Under the pieces are notes generated by a model. The model was given only the letters and a program-made list of their open reading frames with translations. It ran no database searches and was not told the DNA's origin. Below are positions 55,676 to 64,000 of a stretch of DNA of 64,000 bases, piece by piece. Source of the stretch: Hyphomicrobiales bacterium. GTDB taxonomy: Bacteria; Pseudomonadota; Alphaproteobacteria; Rhizobiales; Beijerinckiaceae. Location of the stretch: assembly GCA_027484605.1 (NCBI GenBank), contig JAIXSR010000122.1, positions 1 to 64,000 on the forward strand, read 5' to 3'. A program made the translations under genes and the position numbers. Numbering within the stretch: position 1 is the stretch's first letter; each line of letters starts with the position of its first letter.

Positions 55676-57516
55676 AGCGCTTCACCCTTCCCCGATTGCC
55701 CCTGTCCGCCCTCCGGTTCCGGCTCCCCGGGATCCGGCTTCCGGGCCTGCGCCTCCCCTTCCGGCGCGGCAAGGCGGCCGAGGCCGGCCCGCGTGCCGCC
55801 GCCATGCCGGCCGGCCCGGGCGTGTTGCGTGCGCTCTTCATGGTGCGGCCGGAAAAGCTGGAGCCGCGCATGGTGCTGCTGGCCCTGGTCTTCGGCGGCA
55901 TGTTCGCGACATTGCTGGGCCGGATCGTGCAGATCAACACGCGCAGCGAGGATCCGGCGACGATCGGCCGGATGACGCAGGGTTCGATCTCCACCGCCCG
56001 GCCGACCATCGTCGACCGGCACGGCGTGACCATGGCCACCGATGTGAAGACGGTGTCGATCTTCGCCGATCCGCGCAAGGTGATCGACAAGGACGAAGCG
56101 GCCGAGCTGATCAATGCGGTCTTCCCGGAACTCGATGGCCGGGAATTGCGCGACAAGCTCGGCAAGAAGAACGGTTTCGTCTGGATCAAGCGCGAGGTGA
56201 CGCCGAAGCAGCAGGCCGAGATCCATCGTCTTGGCATTCCCGGGATCGGCTACCTGCCGGAAAACAAGCGTGTCTATCCCAATGGCATGGCGGGTGCCCA
56301 TGTGCTCGGCTTCGCCAATATCGACAATATGGGCATTGCCGGGATCGAGAAATACATCGACAGCCAGGGGCTGAACGATCTCAAGGGGGCCGGGCTCCTG
56401 CAGAGTGCCGGCGATCTCAAGCCGCTGGAACTGGCGCTCGACGTGCGCGTCACCCATGCCGTCCGCGAGGAACTGATGGCGGCGCTCGACAAGTTCAAGG
56501 CCAAGGCGGCCGCGGCCCTGGTGCTTGATGTCGATACGGGCGAGATCATCGCCCATGTCAGCCTACCGGATTACGACCCGAACAATCCGGGCGATGCCCT
56601 GAAGCCGGACAACATCAACCGGCTGCAGGTAGGCGTCTACGAGATGGGCTCGACCTTCAAGGCGCTGACGACCGCGATGGCGCTCGATTCGGGCAAGGTG
56701 CGGCTCAATTCGGTGTTCGATGCCAGCCAGCCGCTGCGCTATGGCCGTTTCAAGATCGGCGACTACAAGGGCAAGGGCCGCCCGCTCTCGGTGCCGGAGA
56801 TCTTCATCTATTCCTCGAATATCGGCACGGCGCGCATGGCGCTGGCAGTCGGCGTCGAGGGCCACAAGGCCTTCCTCAAGAAGATGGGCCAGCTGGACCG
56901 GATGCGCACGGAACTGCCGGAAAGCTCCGAGCCGATCAAGCCGGCGAAATGGGGCGAACTCAACACCATGACCATCGCCTTCGGCCATGGCCTCGCGGTG
57001 GCGCCGCTCCAGGCCACGGCGGCCACGGCGGCGCTCGTCAATGGCGGGCGGATGATCCAGCCGACCTATCTCAAGCGCTCGCGCGAGGAGGCCGAACAGG
57101 CCGCCGTGCAGGTGCTGAAGCCCGAGACCAGCCAGATGATGCGCTATGTCATGCGCCTCAATGCGGAGAAGGGCTCCGCCACCCGGGCCGACATTCCCGG
57201 CTATTATCTCGGCGGGAAGACGGGCACGTCCGAGAAGGTGATCGGCGGACGCTATTCGAAGACCCGCCTGCTCACGACCTTCATGGCGGTCATGCCGGCG
57301 GACAAGCCGCGCTACATCCTGCTGACCATGCTCGACGAGCCCAAGGGCTTGCCTGAAACCCATGGCTATGCGACGTCCGGCTGGAACGCCGCGCCGACGA
57401 CAGGCCGCATCGTCGAGCGGATCGGGCCCATGCTGGGCCTTGAAACCAAGTTCGAATTGCCGCAGCAACCGTTCCCGCTGGTGGCGCGGATCGGGGCGAT
57501 TCCCGTCCGGCAATGA
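55672..57516 (+). CDS. ftsI: Peptidoglycan transpeptidase FtsI (PBP3)
   Basis: The 614-residue enzyme starts at GTG overlapping the ftsL stop. A Leu/Pro/Arg-rich basic tail (residues 1-33, repeated LPGxRLP units) precedes one membrane helix (MVLLALVFGGMFATLLGRI, about 67-85). The PBP dimer domain follows, with RPTIVDRHGVTMATDV. The transpeptidase domain has catalytic STFK near residue 327, SSN in YSSNIG near 383 and KTGTS near 518. It crosslinks septal peptidoglycan together with FtsW. The LPGxRLP repeats at the N-terminus are unusual. Confidence 0.95.
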   Translation: MKRFTLPRLPLSALRFRLPGIRLPGLRLPFRRGKAAEAGPRAAAMPAGPGVLRALFMVRPEKLEPRMVLLALVFGGMFATLLGRIVQINTRSEDPATIGRMTQGSISTARPTIVDRHGVTMATDVKTVSIFADPRKVIDKDEAAELINAVFPELDGRELRDKLGKKNGFVWIKREVTPKQQAEIHRLGIPGIGYLPENKRVYPNGMAGAHVLGFANIDNMGIAGIEKYIDSQGLNDLKGAGLLQSAGDLKPLELALDVRVTHAVREELMAALDKFKAKAAAALVLDVDTGEIIAHVSLPDYDPNNPGDALKPDNINRLQVGVYEMGSTFKALTTAMALDSGKVRLNSVFDASQPLRYGRFKIGDYKGKGRPLSVPEIFIYSSNIGTARMALAVGVEGHKAFLKKMGQLDRMRTELPESSEPIKPAKWGELNTMTIAFGHGLAVAPLQATAATAALVNGGRMIQPTYLKRSREEAEQAAVQVLKPETSQMMRYVMRLNAEKGSATRADIPGYYLGGKTGTSEKVIGGRYSKTRLLTTFMAVMPADKPRYILLTMLDEPKGLPETHGYATSGWNAAPTTGRIVERIGPMLGLETKFELPQQPFPLVARIGAIPVRQ

Positions 57517-57540
57517 CCGGCCGGGGCAGGGAAGAGCCGG

Positions 57541-59046
57541 ATGTCCAAGAAGAATTCACGCCCCGAAGCGCGCCCTCCTGCTCCGTCACCGCTGCCGACG
57601 CTGGGCGGGCTTGCCGGGGTGCTCGGGCTTTCGGCCGGGCATTTCGCCGATGTGCCGCTGGCCGGCCTGACAGCAGACAGCCGCGAGGTCCAGCCGGGCC
57701 ATGCCTTCTTCGCCATGCCCGGCACGAAGATCGACGGAGCGCAGTTCATTCCGGCGGCCGTGCAGGCCGGGGCGGTGGCGGTTGTCGGCGCGGGGCCGCG
57801 GCCGGCCGGGCTCGACCGGATCGTCCTCTTTCTCCAGGCGCCGGACATGCGCGTGGCGCTCTCGCGCGGGGCGGCCTACATGTTCCCGCATCAGCCGCCG
57901 GTGATCGTGGCGGTTACCGGTACGGCTGGCAAGACATCGGTGGCCGAGTTTGCCCGGCAGATCTTCGCGCATTGCGGGCATGATTCGGCCTCGCTCGGCA
58001 CCCTGGGCGTGATCGGCCCGGGCGGTGCGGAATACGGTTCGCTGACGACGCCGGATCCCGTCACGCTGCATCGCACGCTCGATTCGCTGGCGCGCCGGGG
58101 CATCACGCATCTTGCCATGGAGGCCTCGAGCCACGGGCTTGACCAGGCCCGGCTCGACGGCGTGCGGCTGAAAGCGGCGGGGTTCACCAATCTCGGACGT
58201 GACCATCTCGATTATCACGCCACGATGGAGGGTTATCTCGCGGCCAAGCTGCGCCTGTTCGAGGTGTTGCTGCCGGCCGGAGCGCCGGCGGTGATCAATC
58301 TCGACGGTGATCGCGGCGCCGAGGCTGCCGTGGCCGCCAGCCTTGCCGGGCGGGCCGTCCACACGATCGGGCATCGCGGCGAGACGATCCGGATCGACAG
58401 CATCGAGCCGGAAGCCCTCGGGCAGCGCATCCTGGTGACCTATCGCGGGAAGGGCCATGAAATCCATCTGCCGCTGGTCGGCGGGTTCCAGGTCGAGAAT
58501 GCCCTGCTCGCGGCCGGGCTGACCCTTGCGGCCGGTGCGCCGGCGGATCTGGTCTTCGAGGCGCTGGGCCAGTTGCGCGGCGTGCCCGGCCGGCTTGACC
58601 GGGTCGGCGTGTTCAATGCGGCGCCCGTCTATGTCGATTATGCCCACAAGCCCGAAGCGCTGGCCTATGCGCTCTCTGCCTTGCGGCCGTTCGTCTCCGG
58701 CAAGCTTGTCGTCGTGTTCGGCTGCGGCGGCGACCGGGATCCCGGCAAGCGGCCGATCATGGGGCGGATCGCTGCCGAAAAGGCCGACAGCGTGATCGTG
58801 ACCGACGACAACCCGCGCAGCGAGGAGCCGGCGGCGATCCGGGCGGCCATCATGGCCGCGGCGCCGGGCGCCTTCGAGGTTGGCGACAGGGCGCTTGCCA
58901 TCCAGCATGCGGTGGCGCTGCTGGAACCCGGCGATGCCTTGCTGATCGCCGGAAAAGGCCATGAAACCGGCCAGATCATCGGTTCGAAGACCTATCCCTT
59001 TTCCGACCATGACGTGGCCCGCGCGGCGATCGAGGCACTCACATGA
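57541..59046 (+). CDS. murE: UDP-MurNAc-L-Ala-D-Glu:meso-DAP ligase
   Basis: The 501-residue Mur ligase adds meso-diaminopimelate to UDP-MurNAc-Ala-Glu. The ATP loop is VTGTAGKTSVAE, with LTTPDPVTLHRTL, MEASSHGLDQARLDG and FTNLGRDHLDYHATM as substrate motifs. The DNPR motif (TDDNPRSEEP, near residue 420) marks the mDAP-specific subgroup rather than the lysine enzyme. An AGGGAAGAG site precedes ATG, 24 bp after ftsI. It overlaps murF by four bases. Confidence 0.96.
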   Translation: MSKKNSRPEARPPAPSPLPTLGGLAGVLGLSAGHFADVPLAGLTADSREVQPGHAFFAMPGTKIDGAQFIPAAVQAGAVAVVGAGPRPAGLDRIVLFLQAPDMRVALSRGAAYMFPHQPPVIVAVTGTAGKTSVAEFARQIFAHCGHDSASLGTLGVIGPGGAEYGSLTTPDPVTLHRTLDSLARRGITHLAMEASSHGLDQARLDGVRLKAAGFTNLGRDHLDYHATMEGYLAAKLRLFEVLLPAGAPAVINLDGDRGAEAAVAASLAGRAVHTIGHRGETIRIDSIEPEALGQRILVTYRGKGHEIHLPLVGGFQVENALLAAGLTLAAGAPADLVFEALGQLRGVPGRLDRVGVFNAAPVYVDYAHKPEALAYALSALRPFVSGKLVVVFGCGGDRDPGKRPIMGRIAAEKADSVIVTDDNPRSEEPAAIRAAIMAAAPGAFEVGDRALAIQHAVALLEPGDALLIAGKGHETGQIIGSKTYPFSDHDVARAAIEALT

Positions 59047-60491
59047 CATCGAATTCCGAAGAGCCGCCGCTCTGGGGCCGGTCCGAGCTGCTCGAGCGGA
59101 TGAACGGCAACAGCCGCCACCCCCTCGCGGTGCCGATCCGCTCGATCTCCATCGATACCCGGACGATCGAGCCGGGCGGTCTGTTCTTCGCCATTCGCGG
59201 CGAAGCCCGCGACGGCCATGATTTCGTTGCGGATGCACTCGAGAAGGGGGCCGCTGCCGCCGTGATCGACGCGGATCACCGGGCGCAGTTTCCTGCCGAT
59301 GCCGCCCTGGTTGTCGTGGATGACGTGCTCGATGGGCTCTGCCAGCTGGCTGTGGCGCGACGGGCCGAGTTCCGTGGCGCGGCCATCGCGATCACCGGTT
59401 CGGTCGGCAAGACCTCGACCAAGGAAATGCTGCGCATCGCCCTGACCGGGCAGGGGCGCGTCCATGCCTCGGTGGCGTCCTACAACAACCATTGGGGCGT
59501 GCCGCTGACGCTGGCGCGCATGCCGAAGGCGACGCAATTCGGCGTGTTCGAGATCGGAATGTCGAACCCGTTCGAGATCCTGCCGCTGGCCGGCATGGTG
59601 CGGCCGCATATCGCCATTGTCACCACGGTCGAACCCGTCCATCTGGCCCAGTTCCGGGGCGTCGAGGCAATTGCCGATGCCAAGGGCGAGATCTTCGCCG
59701 GGCTCGAGCCGGGCGGCGTGGCCATCCTCAATGCCGACAACCCCCATGCCGCGCGGCTGGCCGCCCATGCCGGGGCGAGCCGGGCCGGCCGCATCGTGCG
59801 GTTCGGCAGCGGCGAGGGCGCGGATATCCGGCTGAAGCAGGTCCATCTCGATCCGGATTTCAGCCTCGTCTCGGCCGAGATCTTCGGCATTCCCGTCACC
59901 TACCGGATCGGCGCGCCGGGCCGGCATCTGGCGATGAACTCGCTGGCCGTGCTCGGCGCCGCGCATCTTGCCGGGGCCGATCTCGCCCTGTCGGCCCTGG
60001 CCCTGCAGGATTTCGGCAGCGTCGAAGGGCGCGGCAAGCGCGAGGCCCTGCGCCTGGGCGACCGGCAATTCCTGCTGATCGACGAGAGCTACAATGCCAA
60101 TCCCTCCTCCATGCGGGCGGCCCTGGCCGTGACCGGCAGCGTGCCGCGCGGGGCGCGGGGGCGCCGCATCGCGGTGCTCGGCGACATGCTGGAACTCGGC
60201 CCGGAAGGGCCGCAATTGCATGCCGGCCTGAAGGAACCGATCCTCGAGGCGGATATCGATCTCGTCTTTGCGGCCGGTCCGCTGATGAGAAACCTGTATC
60301 AGGGCTTGCCGGCCGACCGTCGGGGCGCGTATGCGGAGAATGCCGAGGTTCTGGCGCCGATCCTGTGCGATGCCATCCAGCCCGGCGATGTGGTGATGAT
60401 CAAGGGGTCCCTTGGGTCACGGATGGGGCGTGTGGTCAAGGCGATGCGGGACCGTTTCCCGGCGCTCGCGACCGAGTTGCCGGACCTCTGA
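59043..60491 (+). CDS. murF: UDP-MurNAc-tripeptide:D-Ala-D-Ala ligase
   Basis: The 482-residue Mur ligase adds D-Ala-D-Ala to complete the pentapeptide precursor. Motifs are [20 protein letters not shown] in the N-domain, [14 protein letters not shown] for [19 protein letters not shown], and [17 protein letters not shown] in the C-domain. Length matches MurF (about 450-480). The ATG overlaps the murE stop. The next gene, mraY, starts 35 bp later. Confidence 0.96.
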   Translation: MTSNSEEPPLWGRSELLERMNGNSRHPLAVPIRSISIDTRTIEPGGLFFAIRGEARDGHDFVADALEKGAAAAVIDADHRAQFPADAALVVVDDVLDGLCQLAVARRAEFRGAAIAITGSVGKTSTKEMLRIALTGQGRVHASVASYNNHWGVPLTLARMPKATQFGVFEIGMSNPFEILPLAGMVRPHIAIVTTVEPVHLAQFRGVEAIADAKGEIFAGLEPGGVAILNADNPHAARLAAHAGASRAGRIVRFGSGEGADIRLKQVHLDPDFSLVSAEIFGIPVTYRIGAPGRHLAMNSLAVLGAAHLAGADLALSALALQDFGSVEGRGKREALRLGDRQFLLIDESYNANPSSMRAALAVTGSVPRGARGRRIAVLGDMLELGPEGPQLHAGLKEPILEADIDLVFAAGPLMRNLYQGLPADRRGAYAENAEVLAPILCDAIQPGDVVMIKGSLGSRMGRVVKAMRDRFPALATELPDL

Positions 60492-60526
60492 GACTCGATA
60501 CCGAAGCGGAGCGGGGATTTTTCGAC

Positions 60527-61609
60527 ATGTTCTACTGGCTGTCCGATTTCGCCAGCGTCTTCGGTCCCCTCAACCTGTTCCGCTACATCACGCTCCGGGC
60601 CGGTGCCGCCACGATGACGGCCCTGTTCTTCGTGCTGCTGTTCGGGCCCATGATCATCAACCTGTTGCGCGTCAAGCAGGGCAAGGGCCAGCCGATCCGC
60701 GAGGACGGGCCGGAATCGCACCTGCTGAAGCGCGGCACGCCGACCATGGGCGGGCTGATGATCCTCTCGGGGATCGTCGTTTCCACCCTGCTCTGGGCCA
60801 ACCTCGGCAATTCCTTCGTCTGGACGGTGCTGGCGGTGACGCTGGGTTTCGGGATCATCGGCTTCTACGATGATTACCTCAAGGTGACGAAGCAATCGCA
60901 CAAGGGCTTTTCCTCGAAGGCCCGGCTGGCGCTGGAAACGCTGATCGCGCTGACGGCCTGCTATATCCTCTCGCGGAGTTTCCCGGCGAATCTCGCCAAT
61001 GCCGTGGCGATCCCGGTATTCAAGGATATCCTGCTCCAGCTCGGGCTGTTCTTCTTCGTCTTCGGCGCCTTCGTCATCGTGGCGGCCGGCAATGCCGTGA
61101 ACCTGACCGACGGGCTGGACGGCCTTGCCATCGTGCCGGTGATGATCGCGGCGGGGACATTCGGCGTGATCGCCTATCTCTCGGGCAACATGTTCTTCGC
61201 CAATTACCTGCAGATCCATTCCGTCCCCGGGACGGGGGAGCTGGCCGTCATCCTCGGCGCGGTGATCGGGGCCGGGCTCGGCTTCCTCTGGTTCAACGCG
61301 CCGCCGGCGCAGGTCTTCATGGGCGATACCGGCAGCCTTGCGCTGGGCGGCCTGCTGGGCACGGTGGCCGTGGCCACCAAGCACGAGATCGTTTTCGCCA
61401 TTGTCGGCGGGCTGTTCGTGCTGGAGGCAGCGAGCGTGATCATCCAGGTCGCCTCGTTCAAGCTGACCGGCAAGCGCGTCTTCCGCATGGCGCCGATCCA
61501 CCATCACTACGAGAAGAAGGGCTGGAAGGAACCGCAGGTCGTGATCCGCTTCTGGATCATCGCGGTCATCCTGGCCCTGATCGGTCTGGCCACGCTCAAA
61601 CTGCGCTGA
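60527..61609 (+). CDS. mraY: Phospho-MurNAc-pentapeptide transferase
   Basis: The 360-residue membrane enzyme transfers phospho-MurNAc-pentapeptide to undecaprenyl phosphate, making lipid I. Ten helices are predicted. Signature motifs are [48 protein letters not shown] and [11 protein letters not shown] with the acidic Mg-binding residues, and HHHYEKKGW near the C-terminus. A GGGGA site lies 8 bp before the ATG at 60527. It is 11 bp before murD. Confidence 0.97.
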   Translation: MFYWLSDFASVFGPLNLFRYITLRAGAATMTALFFVLLFGPMIINLLRVKQGKGQPIREDGPESHLLKRGTPTMGGLMILSGIVVSTLLWANLGNSFVWTVLAVTLGFGIIGFYDDYLKVTKQSHKGFSSKARLALETLIALTACYILSRSFPANLANAVAIPVFKDILLQLGLFFFVFGAFVIVAAGNAVNLTDGLDGLAIVPVMIAAGTFGVIAYLSGNMFFANYLQIHSVPGTGELAVILGAVIGAGLGFLWFNAPPAQVFMGDTGSLALGGLLGTVAVATKHEIVFAIVGGLFVLEAASVIIQVASFKLTGKRVFRMAPIHHHYEKKGWKEPQVVIRFWIIAVILALIGLATLKLR

Positions 61610-61619
61610 GGGATACAGG

Positions 61620-63008
61620 ATGACACCCGTCGAGAGCTTCCGGTCCAAGGCCGTCGCGCTGTTCGGGCTCGGCGGCTCCGGCCTTGCCACGGCCCTGGCG
61701 CTGGCGGCGGGCGGGGCCCGCGTGATCGTCTGGGATGATTCCCCGGTGGCGATCGCCAAGGCCGAGGCGAAGGGCCTGCAGGCGGCCGATCTGCGCCTGG
61801 CGGACTGGTCGGCCTTCTCGGCGCTGATCCTGTCGCCGGGCGTGCCGCTGACGCATCCCGAGCCGCATTGGAGCGTGAAGCTGGCGCAGAAGGCCGGGAT
61901 CGAGGTGATCGGCGATGTCGAGCTCTATTGCCGCGAGCGCCGGCGGCTCGCCCCGGATGCGCCCTTCATCGCGATCACCGGCACGAACGGCAAATCCACC
62001 ACGACGGCGCTGATCGCGCATCTGCTGCGCCATGCCGGCAAGGATGTGGCGCTCGGCGGCAATATCGGCACGCCGATCCTCGACCTGCCGCCGCCGGCGC
62101 CCGGCCGCTGCCACGTGATCGAGATGTCGTCCTACCAGATCGACCTCACCCCCTCGCTCCAGCCCAGCGTCGGCGTGCTGCTGAACATCACGCCGGACCA
62201 TATCGACCGGCACGGCACGATGGAGCACTACGCCAGCGTGAAGGAACGGCTCGTCAAGGCTGCCGACAAGGTGGTGATCGGCGTCGACGATCCCTTCACC
62301 GAGGCGGCGGCCGTGCGGCTCGACCATACCGGCAAGCCGATTGTCCGGATCTCGCTGCAGGAGACGCTCGGCGCGGGCATCCATGTCCGCGGGCGCGAGA
62401 TCTTCGCTTGGCGCGGCCATGGCCGGAAACTGGCCGACCTGACCGGCATCCCCTCGCTGCGCGGCGACCACAATGCCCAGAATGCCGCTGCCGCGCTTGC
62501 AACCTGCCTGGCGCTCGGCATCGATGAAGGCCTGCTCCAGGCCGGTCTGGCGAGCTTTCCCGGCCTCGCCCATCGCATGGAGCCGGTCGGGCGGGCCGGC
62601 AAGGCCTGGCTGGTCAATGATTCAAAGGCCACCAATGCCGATTCGACCGAGAAGGCGCTGCTTTCCTTCGAGGAGGGCCTGTTCTGGATCGCCGGCGGCA
62701 AGGCCAAGGAAGGCGGGATTGCCAGCCTCGCTCCGCTGTTTCCGCGCGTCGCCAAGGCCTATCTGATCGGTGCGGCGGAGGCCGAATTCGCCGCCACCCT
62801 CGAGGGAAGGGTGCCCTATGCGCGATGCGGCACGCTGGAGAACGCCGTCGCCGCGGCCGCTGCCGATGCCAATGCGTCGAAATTCACCGATCCGGTAATC
62901 CTTCTTTCACCTTCTTGCGCCTCCTTTGATCAGTTCCCGAATTTCGAGGTCAGGGGGGATCGCTTCCGCACCCTGGCCCGCCAGCTGGCAGGATTTTCGG
63001 AGAGCTGA
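61620..63008 (+). CDS. murD: UDP-MurNAc-L-alanine:D-glutamate ligase
   Basis: The 462-residue Mur ligase adds D-glutamate to UDP-MurNAc-L-Ala. The N-terminal Rossmann start [20 protein letters not shown], the ATP loop [29 protein letters not shown] and [20 protein letters not shown] are typical. [14 protein letters not shown] and the closing [19 protein letters not shown] are MurD-specific. GAGGGA precedes the ATG. Lies between mraY and ftsW. Confidence 0.96.
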   Translation: MTPVESFRSKAVALFGLGGSGLATALALAAGGARVIVWDDSPVAIAKAEAKGLQAADLRLADWSAFSALILSPGVPLTHPEPHWSVKLAQKAGIEVIGDVELYCRERRRLAPDAPFIAITGTNGKSTTTALIAHLLRHAGKDVALGGNIGTPILDLPPPAPGRCHVIEMSSYQIDLTPSLQPSVGVLLNITPDHIDRHGTMEHYASVKERLVKAADKVVIGVDDPFTEAAAVRLDHTGKPIVRISLQETLGAGIHVRGREIFAWRGHGRKLADLTGIPSLRGDHNAQNAAAALATCLALGIDEGLLQAGLASFPGLAHRMEPVGRAGKAWLVNDSKATNADSTEKALLSFEEGLFWIAGGKAKEGGIASLAPLFPRVAKAYLIGAAEAEFAATLEGRVPYARCGTLENAVAAAAADANASKFTDPVILLSPSCASFDQFPNFEVRGDRFRTLARQLAGFSES

Positions 63009-63092
63009 CGGATCCGGCCCGGCCGGTTCCGCCACGGTGCAGGAACCGGCTTCGATCCACCCGGAGGATCGGCCTGCCGGGAGTGAGGTCGG

Positions 63093-64000
63093 ATGGTCAC
63101 GCGCGCAGAACGCACAACCTTTGGCGAGTGGTGGTGGACGATCGACCGCTGGCTGCTGTTCTCCTTCGTCGCGCTGATGGTCTCCGGCTTCCTGTTCGGC
63201 CTCGCCGCCTATCCGCCGGTGGCGAACAAGCTCGGCCTCCCGACCTTCCATTTCGTCAACCGCCAGGCCGCCTTCCTGCTGTTTGCCGGCGCGATCATGA
63301 TCGGGACCTCCTTCCTCAATCCGCGGCAGGTCCGGCGGCTGGCGCTGGTGCTCTTCCTCGGGGGCCTCGCGATGGTCATCCTGACGCTGTTCCACGGCGC
63401 CGAGGTCAAGGGCGCCCGGCGCTGGCTCAACCTGCCCGGCTTCTCGCTGCAGCCGTCCGAAATCCTCAAGCCCGCCTTTGTCGTCATGGCGGCCTGGGCC
63501 TTTTCCGAGGGCCAGAGCCGGAAGGACATGCCCTCGCTCAGCATCGCGATGCTGATCCTGCCGCTGGCGGTCGTGCCGCTGATCCGCCAGCCCGATCTGG
63601 GCCAGACGATCCTGATCAGCGCGGTCTGGTGCGGCCTGTTCTTCCTGGCGGGCCTGCATATCCTCTGGGTGATCGGCCTGGCCGGGCTGGGCGTCAGCGG
63701 GCTGTTCCTCGCCTACCGGTTCCTGCCGCATGTGACGGACCGCATCGACCGCTTCCTCAACAAGGGCAATGGTGACACCTTCCAGACCGATATGGCGCTG
63801 GAGAGCTTCCTTTCCGGCGGCTGGTTCGGGCGCGGCCCGGGCGAGGGCACGGTGAAGCGCAGCCTCCCCGACAGCCATACCGATTTCCTGTTCTCGGTGA
63901 TCGGCGAGGAATTCGGCGCCATCACCTGCATCCTCGTCGTGCTGGTCTTCGGCTTCATCGTCGTGCGCGGCATGATGCGGGCGCGCGCCAGCGCGGATCC
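63093..64000 (+). CDS. ftsW: Septal peptidoglycan glycosyltransferase FtsW (partial, runs off right edge)
   Basis: The frame is open to the window end (302 codons plus two bases). SEDS-family features are present: RRWLNLPGFSLQPSEILKPA near residues 112-131, IRQPDLGQTILI near residue 167, and GRGPGEGTVKRSLPDSHTDF followed by LFSVIGEEFG near residues 250-279. About eight helices are visible. FtsW polymerises lipid II into septal glycan with FtsI. The start follows GTGAGG. The expected next gene is murG, outside the window. Confidence 0.94.
   Translation, partial: MVTRAERTTFGEWWWTIDRWLLFSFVALMVSGFLFGLAAYPPVANKLGLPTFHFVNRQAAFLLFAGAIMIGTSFLNPRQVRRLALVLFLGGLAMVILTLFHGAEVKGARRWLNLPGFSLQPSEILKPAFVVMAAWAFSEGQSRKDMPSLSIAMLILPLAVVPLIRQPDLGQTILISAVWCGLFFLAGLHILWVIGLAGLGVSGLFLAYRFLPHVTDRIDRFLNKGNGDTFQTDMALESFLSGGWFGRGPGEGTVKRSLPDSHTDFLFSVIGEEFGAITCILVVLVFGFIVVRGMMRARASAD

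Overview
This is a contiguous piece of a high-GC (roughly two-thirds G+C) alphaproteobacterial chromosome, most likely Hyphomicrobiales or a close relative. Three things suggest this: the division/cell-wall (dcw) gene order at the right end, the many alphaproteobacterial family members (DUF2852, DUF2189, TTT-type binding protein, isoquinoline-oxidoreductase-like molybdoenzyme, SahR), and a type A RNase P RNA gene just upstream of mraZ. I see no insertion sequence, prophage, CRISPR array or plasmid gene. Nearly all genes look intact.

Left part (1-11.2 kb). The window opens on the last codons of rpoD and its terminator. Mostly single genes follow: a LysE-type exporter, a periplasmic glycerophosphodiesterase, a DUF2852 protein with a TetR regulator, an MFS transporter, a MesD-type core methionine synthase overlapping a YciA-type thioesterase, a small membrane protein with its own TetR regulator, a 2OG-Fe(II) oxygenase, a tyrosine phosphatase overlapping an RlpA-like protein, a tRNA-Ile2(CAT) gene and a membrane-anchored TraB-like protein.

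11.2-25.9 kb. A sulfonate-type ABC transporter operon (ssuA-ssuC-ssuB) continues into an OsmC-family gene and a YbaK-family gene. Next is a sugar-acid catabolic cassette: a GntR regulator, a DHDPS-family lyase, an IlvD/Edd dehydratase and an RraA-like aldolase. It is transcribed divergently from an orphan TTT binding protein, with a perfect 18-bp palindrome between them. An ABC exporter, a two-subunit molybdenum hydroxylase and a CDP-alcohol phosphatidyltransferase complete this section.

25.9-42.6 kb. A minus-strand archaic (Csu-type) chaperone-usher pilus operon carries two nearly identical pilins separated by AT-rich DNA, then a chaperone, an usher and a two-domain tip subunit. Then come upp, a DMT-family permease, a DUF2189 membrane protein, an RND efflux pair, a flavin reductase whose ferredoxin domain has lost its cysteines, a GlcG/HbpS-like protein, and an overlapping pair made of a FlhB C-terminal-domain paralogue and a FliK-like protein.

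42.6-53.2 kb. ettA and a metallo-hydrolase precede a methionine-cycle operon, sahR-metF-metH, with a dyad operator just before sahR. An amidase, a glycine-zipper lipoprotein and rnpB follow.

53.2-64 kb. The dcw cluster runs mraZ-rsmH-ftsL-ftsI-murE-murF-mraY-murD-ftsW, with several ATGA/GTGA overlaps and four phased MraZ boxes upstream. ftsW runs off the right edge.

The most unusual items are the cysteine-less ferredoxin-reductase fusion, the FlhB-like protein with NPGE in place of NPTH next to a FliK-like partner, the core methionine synthase without an adjacent MesX, the duplicated pilin unit with repeated TTAACAAA boxes, and several well-formed operators beside their likely regulators.
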